From: an uncultured Collinsella sp.
Lineage (GTDB): Bacteria > Actinomycetota > Coriobacteriia > Coriobacteriales > Coriobacteriaceae
Assembly: GCA_900549535.1 (NCBI GenBank)
Contig: UROR01000032.1
Location: 1-17,617 of the forward strand
Length of the DNA: 17,617 bases
Direction of reading: 5' to 3'
This document shows positions 13,261 to 17,617 of the stretch, piece by piece (position 1 is the first letter of the stretch; each line of letters starts with the position of its first letter). A program made the translations under genes and the position numbers. The notes beneath the pieces were generated by a model. It ran no database searches and was not told the DNA's origin. It worked only from the letters and a program-made list of their open reading frames with translations.

Positions 13261-13970
13261 TACTGACCCCTCCTCTCGGAGTTACGACGACGAGGACGGG
13301 AAGAGCCCTCGAGTGCAGGGTTGGGAACAGGCTGGCCCGGGAGCTTCTCGCCCAGGTAGATCCAGACCTTCACGCCGCAAGCGCCCATGGTGGTGCTGGC
13401 GACAGCCGTGCCGTAGTCGATCTTGGCACGGAGGGTGTGCAGAGGCACGCGACCCTCGCGGTACCACTCACGACGGCCCATCTCGGCACCGCCGAGACGA
13501 CCGGAGCACTGGATACGGATGCCCTTAGCGCCGGCCTTGCGGGCGGACTGGACAGCCTTGCGCATAGCGCGACGGAAGGCAACGCGGCCCTCGAGCTGCT
13601 CGGCGATAGACTGAGCAACGAGGTTGGCGTCGAGCTCGGGGCGCTTAATCTCGACAACGTCGACGGAGAGCTGGCCCTTGGAGACGCCAGCAACCTTCTC
13701 GAGCTCGGTGCGGAGGGTATCGATCTCGGCACCCTTCTTACCGATGACAACGCCGGGGCGAGCGGTGAGGATGATGACCTTCACCTTGTCGCCAGCGCGC
13801 TCGATCTCGACGCGGGAGACAGCTGCGCGGGAAAGACGCTTCTCGAGGTACTTGCGGATCTCGAGATCGTTACCGAGGGTCTTAGCGTAATCCTTCTCTG
13901 CGAACCAGCGGGAGCGCCAGTTCTCGGTGATGCCAAGACGGAAGCCGGTGGGGTAGACTTTCTGACCCAT
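13260..13970 (-). CDS. rpsC: 30S ribosomal protein S3 (uS3)
   Basis: A 236-residue protein at the mRNA entry tunnel. It begins MGQKVYPTGFRLGI. The type-II KH domain carries GVVIGKKGAEIDTLR (73-87), and the C-terminal S3 domain shows SARKAGAKGIRIQCSGRLGGAE and RREWYREGRVPLHTLRA. It ends in a basic Ser/Arg-rich tail. The start ATG is 6 bases after rplV, and its GGAGG lies in the rplV end. Confidence 0.98.
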
Positions 13971-13976
13971 ACAGCT

Positions 13977-14348
13977 TTACGCCTCCTTTCGAGGAGCAAC
14001 GACGACGGTGATGTGGGAAGTACGCTTCAGAATGCGAGAAGCGGAACCCTTGGCGCGGGGACGGATGCGCTTAAGCGTCGGACCCTCGTCAACATAGGCA
14101 GCGGCGACAACCAGGTTGTCGGCACGCAGACCGTTGTTGTTCTCGGCGTTCGCAACGGCGGAACGGAGAACCTTCTCGACATCCACGGCGACGGCGCGGT
14201 CGCAGAAGTGGAGGATGTCGAAGGCCTGAGCGACAGGCTTGCGGCGGATCAGATCGACCACCAGGCGGGCCTTGCTGGGGGAAACACGCACGTACTTAGC
14301 GACGGCGCGAACCTCGGTGGCCTCAGTTTCAATAGACTTAGTTGCCAT
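13977..14348 (-). CDS. rplV: 50S ribosomal protein L22 (uL22)
   Basis: A 123-residue protein lining the exit tunnel. RAVAKYVRVSPSKARLVVDLIRR (14-36) is the family start, followed by the NAENNNGL region and a basic C-terminal hairpin, TLKRIRPRAKGSASRILKRTSHI, whose tip contacts the tunnel. The start ATG follows an AGGGGG tract about 10 bases upstream. It sits 14 bases after rpsS in the usual rpsS-rplV-rpsC order. Confidence 0.98.
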   Translation of the reverse strand: MATKSIETEATEVRAVAKYVRVSPSKARLVVDLIRRKPVAQAFDILHFCDRAVAVDVEKVLRSAVANAENNNGLRADNLVVAAAYVDEGPTLKRIRPRAKGSASRILKRTSHITVVVAPRKEA

Positions 14349-14362
14349 TTACGGTTAACCCC

Positions 14363-14623
14363 CTATTTGGCCTTGTGGCCACGGAACGTACGAGTCGGCG
14401 CGAACTCGCCGAGCTTGTGACCAACCATGGACTCGGTAACATACACGGGCACATGCTTGCGGCCGTCGTGGACGGCGATGGTGTGACCAACCATCTCGGG
14501 GAAGATGGTGGACGCGCGTGACCAGGTCTTCACGACGTCCTTCTTGCCAGCCTCGTTCATCGCGGTGATACGCGAGAGAAGGCGAGTCTCCACGAACGGG
14601 CCCTTTTTGAGACTTCTGCTCAT
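14363..14623 (-). CDS. rpsS: 30S ribosomal protein S19 (uS19)
   Basis: An 86-residue small-subunit head protein. MSRSLKKGPFV at the N-terminus, TWSRASTIFPEMVGHTIAVHDGR in the middle and GHKLGEFAPTRTFRGHK at the C-terminus are diagnostic. AGGAG lies 9 bases upstream of the ATG, and rplB ends 32 bases before it. Confidence 0.98.
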   Translation of the reverse strand: MSRSLKKGPFVETRLLSRITAMNEAGKKDVVKTWSRASTIFPEMVGHTIAVHDGRKHVPVYVTESMVGHKLGEFAPTRTFRGHKAK

Positions 14624-14655
14624 AAGTGCTTTCTCCTAAAACTCGGTATCCGAAA

Positions 14656-15486
14656 TTACTTCTTACGGCGACGAATGATGTGCTGGTTCGAGACCTTCTT
14701 CTTCTTGCGCGTACGAAGGCCCTTCGTCGGCTTACCCCAGGGGGTAACAGAGGGACGACCAGAGGTGTGGTTCTTGCCCTCGCCACCGCCGTGCGGGTGG
14801 TCGACAGGGTTCATGACGGTACCGCGGACGGTCGGGCGCACGTTCATGTGACGCTTACGGCCGGCCTTGCCGATGACGATGTTGGAGTGATCGGCGTTGC
14901 CGACCTCACCGACGGTGGCGCGGCAGGTAACGAGGATGCGGCGCATCTCGGAGGAAGGCATACGGACGATAGCGTACTTGCCCTCCTTACCCATCAGCTG
15001 GCAGGAGTTGCCGGCGGAACGGGCGATAGCAGCGCCCTTGCCCGGCTGGAACTCGACGGCGTGGATGAGCGTACCGACGGGGATGTCGGCGAGGGGCAGA
15101 GCGTTGCCCGGCTTGATGTCGGCGTCAGAACCGGACATGATGGTCTGACCGACCTCGAGGCCCTTGGGGGCCAGGATGTAGCGCTTCTCACCGTCAGCAT
15201 AGTGCAGCAGAGCGATGCGAGCGGAACGGTTCGGATCGTACTCGATCGTGGCAACCTTGGCGGGCACGCCGTCCTTGTTGCGCTTGAAGTCGATCACGCG
15301 GTAACGACGCTTCACGCCGCCGCCCTGGTGGCGGGTGGTGATGCGGCCGTTGTTGTTACGACCGGCCTTCTTGGGCAGGGGCTCGAGAAGAGACTTCTCG
15401 GGCTTGGTGCAGGTGATCTCGGAGAAGTCGGAGATCGTCTGCCAACGCCTACCAGCGGAGGTCGGCTTAAGGTGCTTTACAGCCAT
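14656..15486 (-). CDS. rplB: 50S ribosomal protein L2 (uL2)
   Basis: A 276-residue core large-subunit protein needed for peptidyl-transferase assembly. Typical blocks are MAVKHLKPTSAGRR at the start, GRNNNGRITTRHQGGGVKRRYR, and the C-terminal MNPVDHPHGGGEGK with the conserved His. Upstream in-frame starts would add an unrelated leader; ATG 15486 has AAAGGG 6 bases before it and the family N-terminus. It is separated from rplW by 179 bases containing strong hairpins and a block repeated in the rplC leader. It may therefore start its own transcript, or be regulated separately from rplC-rplD-rplW. Confidence 0.98.
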   Translation of the reverse strand: MAVKHLKPTSAGRRWQTISDFSEITCTKPEKSLLEPLPKKAGRNNNGRITTRHQGGGVKRRYRVIDFKRNKDGVPAKVATIEYDPNRSARIALLHYADGEKRYILAPKGLEVGQTIMSGSDADIKPGNALPLADIPVGTLIHAVEFQPGKGAAIARSAGNSCQLMGKEGKYAIVRMPSSEMRRILVTCRATVGEVGNADHSNIVIGKAGRKRHMNVRPTVRGTVMNPVDHPHGGGEGKNHTSGRPSVTPWGKPTKGLRTRKKKKVSNQHIIRRRKK

Positions 15487-15665
15487 TACAATCCCTTTCA
15501 ATAGGAATCCGTTAGCCATCGCAGACAGGGATTCGAGGTTCTGCCTCGGGTGCGATGACACCGGACGTATACACGGTTCCGGGCGTGTCCATTTTATACG
15601 CCCAAAACCTTGAGCTCTCGCCTCCCCTATTTGGGAGGCATGAGCTCACTCAACAGCAGCGAGTC
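15487..15665 (-). promoter_or_regulatory. Structured rplW-rplB intergenic region / rplB leader
   Basis: In minus-strand order, the first element is a two-part hairpin with TGAGCTC/GAGCTCA arms (15611-15617, 15642-15648) around GCCTCCC/GGGAGGC (15620-15626, 15633-15639), then a nearby TTTT: a weak terminator or attenuator shape. The TATAAAA at 15592-15598 and the repeated block at 15567-15592 come next. The last element is a hairpin with CATCGCA/TGCGATG (15517-15523, 15551-15557) enclosing CGAGG/CCTCG. AATCCCT in that hairpin (plus coordinates 15527-15533) is the complement of AGGGATT at the rplB ribosome-binding site (15490-15496). Regulation is inferred. Confidence 0.6.
15567..15592 (-). repeat. 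Copy B of a 26-base block shared by the rplB and rplC leaders
   Basis: It is identical at 23 of 26 positions to 17432-17457, in the same orientation. Common core pieces on the minus strand are ATGGA, ACGCCCG and CCGTGTATAC. ACACG and CGTGT can pair across the 8-base loop CCCGGAAC. Confidence 0.85.
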
Positions 15666-15953
15666 TTAGGCCTGGTTGCCAAAGACCTCGATGGTGTCGC
15701 CCTCGGCCAGCGTGACGATGGCCTTCTTCCAAGAACGGGTCTTGCCGGCGACATAGCGCACGCGCTTGGTCTTGGGCTTGACCGTCAGGGTGTTCACGCG
15801 AACGACCTTGACGCCGAAGATCTCCTCGACAGCGTCCTTGATCTGATACTTGTTAGCATCCTTGGCGACCTCGAACGTGTACTTGTTCAGCTCCATGCCG
15901 GAGAAGGAACGCTCGGACACGATCGGACGGATGATGATCTCGTGGGCGGTCAT
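15666..15953 (-). CDS. rplW: 50S ribosomal protein L23 (uL23)
   Basis: A 95-residue exit-tunnel protein that docks the signal recognition particle and trigger factor. IIIRPIVSERSF (6-17), YTFEVAKDANKYQIKDAVEEIFGVKVVRVNTL and the basic KPKTKRVR segment are typical. Its ATG directly abuts the rplD TAA, with GGAGG inside the end of rplD, so coupling is likely. It is the last gene before the long structured gap to rplB. Confidence 0.98.
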   Translation of the reverse strand: MTAHEIIIRPIVSERSFSGMELNKYTFEVAKDANKYQIKDAVEEIFGVKVVRVNTLTVKPKTKRVRYVAGKTRSWKKAIVTLAEGDTIEVFGNQA

Positions 15954-16580
15954 TTATGCAAGCACCTCCCCGAAGTGAGCGGCGATGTCGGCGGGCATCA
16001 GCACAGCGTTGTTGTTGACGAGATCGTAGGTGTTGGCCTCGTCGGCAGTGATGATGAACGTCTTGGGAATGTTGCGGAACGACAGGTAGGCGTTGACGTC
16101 CTCATCGCGAACGATGATGGTCAGACGCTTGCCCTCAAGGCCGAGAGCCTTGAGCATGGCAACGGCAGCCTTGGTGGAAGGCTTCTCGAAGCCGTAGTCG
16201 TCGACGAGCACGAGCTCGCCATCGGCCAGCTTGGCGGACAGCGCGGAGCGCATAGCCAGCTTGACCTCCTTGTTGTTCATACGCTTAGCGTAGGAACGGG
16301 GCTTGGGGGCGAAGACAACGCCACCGTGACGCCACTGGGCAGCACGGATGGAACCCTGGCGGGCACGGCCGGTGCCCTTCTGACGCCAAGGCTTCTTGCC
16401 GCCACCGGAAACCTCAGAGCGGCCCTTAGCGGACTGGGTGCCCTGACGCCAAGAGGCCATCTGGCACTTGACGATGTGGTGCATAACGTGGATGTTCGGC
16501 TCGATGCCGTACACCTCAGCGGCGAGCTCGGCCTCGGCGACCTTCTTGCCCTCGCTGTTCTTTACTTCAAACTTTGCCAT
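15954..16580 (-). CDS. rplD: 50S ribosomal protein L4 (uL4)
   Basis: A 208-residue protein lining the exit tunnel. The extended loop is clear: ASWRQGTQSAKGRSEVSGGGKKPWRQKGTGRARQGSIR (about 42-79). The globular end includes EKPSTKAAVAMLKALGL. In E. coli, L4 binds the S10 leader and represses its own operon, so it is the natural candidate to act on the structured leaders seen here. That role is inferred. AAGGAG lies 9 bases before the ATG. Confidence 0.98.
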   Translation of the reverse strand: MAKFEVKNSEGKKVAEAELAAEVYGIEPNIHVMHHIVKCQMASWRQGTQSAKGRSEVSGGGKKPWRQKGTGRARQGSIRAAQWRHGGVVFAPKPRSYAKRMNNKEVKLAMRSALSAKLADGELVLVDDYGFEKPSTKAAVAMLKALGLEGKRLTIIVRDEDVNAYLSFRNIPKTFIITADEANTYDLVNNNAVLMPADIAAHFGEVLA

Positions 16581-16626
16581 TTAAGTGTTCTCCTTGGTAT
16601 GACGCTGGGCTAAATGGGCTGGGCCC

Positions 16627-17247
16627 TTAGGCCATACGGATGGCGACGAGACCATTCTTGGCACCCGGGACAGCGCCCTTGACCAAGATGAGGTTCTGCT
16701 CGGCATCGATGCGGACAACGGAAAGGTTCTTGACGGTAACGCGCTCGTTACCCATGTGACCGGCCATCTTGACGCCCTTGAGGACGCGCGCAGGATAGGC
16801 GCACTGACCGATAGAACCGGGGTGACGCTGGAAGTGAGAACCATGCGTCATAGGACCGCGGCGCTGACCCCAGCGCTTGATGCGACCCTGGAAGCCCTTA
16901 CCCTTGGAGGTACCGATGACGTCGACCTTCTCGACATCAGCGAAATCAGCGACGGTGACGACCTCGCCGACCTTGTGCTCCTCGCCGTTCTCGACGCGGA
17001 CCTCACGAAGGAAGCGGACAGGCTCGACGCCGGCCTTGGCGAAGTGACCAGCCATGGGCTTGTTCACGTTCTTGGCCTTGATGTCGCCGAAACCGATCTG
17101 GACGGCGTCATAGCCGTCGGTTGCCTGAGTTTTAACCTGCGAGACAGCGCAGGGGCCAGCCTGGATGACCGTGACGGGAACGACGTTGTCGTCCTCGTCC
17201 CAAACCTGGGTCATGCCAATCTTGCGGCCGAGAATCATGCTGATCAA
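16627..17247 (-). CDS. rplC: 50S ribosomal protein L3 (uL3)
   Basis: A 206-residue early-assembly protein. ILGRKIGMTQVWDEDDNVVPV near the start and FQGRIKRWGQRRGPMTHGSHFQRHPGSIG in the middle are diagnostic, as is the VLKGVKMAGHMG stretch. Start choice is uncertain. TTG at 17247 has GGGA about 9 bases upstream and gives the usual short N-terminal extension, while ATG at 17238 has no good ribosome-binding site. I favour TTG. The gene heads the cluster in this window; rpsJ, which normally precedes it, is not within the 370 upstream bases visible. Confidence 0.96.
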   Translation of the reverse strand: MISMILGRKIGMTQVWDEDDNVVPVTVIQAGPCAVSQVKTQATDGYDAVQIGFGDIKAKNVNKPMAGHFAKAGVEPVRFLREVRVENGEEHKVGEVVTVADFADVEKVDVIGTSKGKGFQGRIKRWGQRRGPMTHGSHFQRHPGSIGQCAYPARVLKGVKMAGHMGNERVTVKNLSVVRIDAEQNLILVKGAVPGAKNGLVAIRMA

Positions 17248-17617
17248 GATATGATCCCAACTCTCGCGTGGTCTTGGGACAATGCGTACACCACCGAGCG
17301 TACGCCCCTAGAGGACCACTACTTACACGACGCGCTCCCCAGCCTTGTATTTCGCCCGGACTACCTGACAACCCTATTAAGCAGGCATTTTGTCCAGCCA
17401 GAATACTCCCCTGGTTACACACAGCTGATTAGTATACACGGCTGCGGGCGTATCCATCGAGATTCATATTTCACTCACATTGTTTACGCAGGTAAAGTGC
17501 GTGGAGTCGCCTGGGCTTGGCAGAGGGGCGGCTAAATATATTAAGTTTGCTGCTCTACAGTCCTGCGCAAGACGGAAAGCACATTAAGTGCTTTCCTTTG
17601 CGTGCGGAACTCGCGAC
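17248..17617 (-). promoter_or_regulatory. Long structured leader/upstream region of rplC
   Basis: These 370 bases hold no gene that I can support. Features in minus-strand order are: a 9-bp hairpin GGAAAGCAC/GTGCTTTCC (17574-17582, 17588-17596) with an outer CGCAA/TTGCG pairing; an AT-rich tract at 17533-17546; the repeated block at 17432-17457; GCGTAC/GTACGC (17284-17289, 17300-17305); and TCCCAA/TTGGGA (17255-17260, 17274-17279). The last encloses the GGGA that would serve the TTG start of rplC. This makes translational control plausible. The promoter is not clear: TATACT at 17431-17436 lacks a good -35 partner. Confidence 0.5.
17432..17457 (-). repeat. Copy A of the 26-base block shared by the rplC and rplB leaders
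   Basis: It matches 15567-15592 at 23 of 26 positions, in the same orientation relative to the downstream gene. ATACG and CGTGT can pair, with one T-G wobble where copy B has C-G. The loop CCCGCAGC differs from copy B at two positions. Confidence 0.85.

Noticed and set aside
17431..17436. TATACT overlapping the repeated block as an rplC promoter
   Set aside because: Spacing to any -35-like sequence is poor, and copy B has TATACG instead, so the block is not convincingly a promoter.

Overview
The window is high-GC bacterial DNA, densely coded and mostly read from the minus strand. Codon use, protein flavour and gene families suggest a gut Coriobacteriia actinobacterium, most likely Collinsella or a close relative. 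That assignment is inference from general resemblance; there is no rRNA in the window to confirm it.

Region 1 (1-5451) looks like one end of an anaerobic purine/urate degradation locus. A minus-strand operon runs from a strong promoter (4040-4068) through an NCS2 purine permease, ssnA (amidohydrolase) and ygfK (flavin/Fe-S oxidoreductase, cut by the window edge). The gaps between these genes are rich in hairpins. A YheO-type regulator reads divergently from the same control region, which carries two short dyads and a Fur-like sequence. A bidirectional terminator separates the regulator from ridA, an enamine/imine deaminase that has its own promoter.

Region 2 (5452-9260) holds a plus-strand pair: an 831-residue, apparently two-domain U32 protein and an RluA-type pseudouridine synthase, both probably RNA-modification enzymes. 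The pair ends in a terminator whose loop carries a GGGGACAGGCACC motif. Next come six alternating copies of a 15-16-base motif spaced about 40 bp apart, which form three hairpins with identical 25-base loops. A second terminator follows.

Region 3 (9299-11396) is a minus-strand pair, a Gfo/Idh/MocA dehydrogenase followed 3 bases later by a DeoR-family repressor. Upstream is a dense array of TGCGY/RCGCA motifs, many spaced 9-12 bp apart, and a second hairpin with the CTGTCCCC loop motif.

Region 4 (11397-17617) is a ribosomal protein cluster on the minus strand: rplC-rplD-rplW-rplB-rpsS-rplV-rpsC-rplP-rpmC-rpsQ-rplN-rplX. It differs from the textbook S10-spc arrangement. rpsJ is not immediately upstream of rplC, and the series ends at a strong terminator after rplX instead of continuing into rplE. 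The leaders of rplC and rplB share a 26-base block (23 of 26 identical) that can form a small hairpin with one pairing-preserving change. In the rplC and rplB leaders, and more weakly in the rpsQ-rplN gap, upstream bases can pair with the ribosome-binding region. This is the best candidate for an undescribed system in the window: a multi-site autoregulated, split S10 operon.
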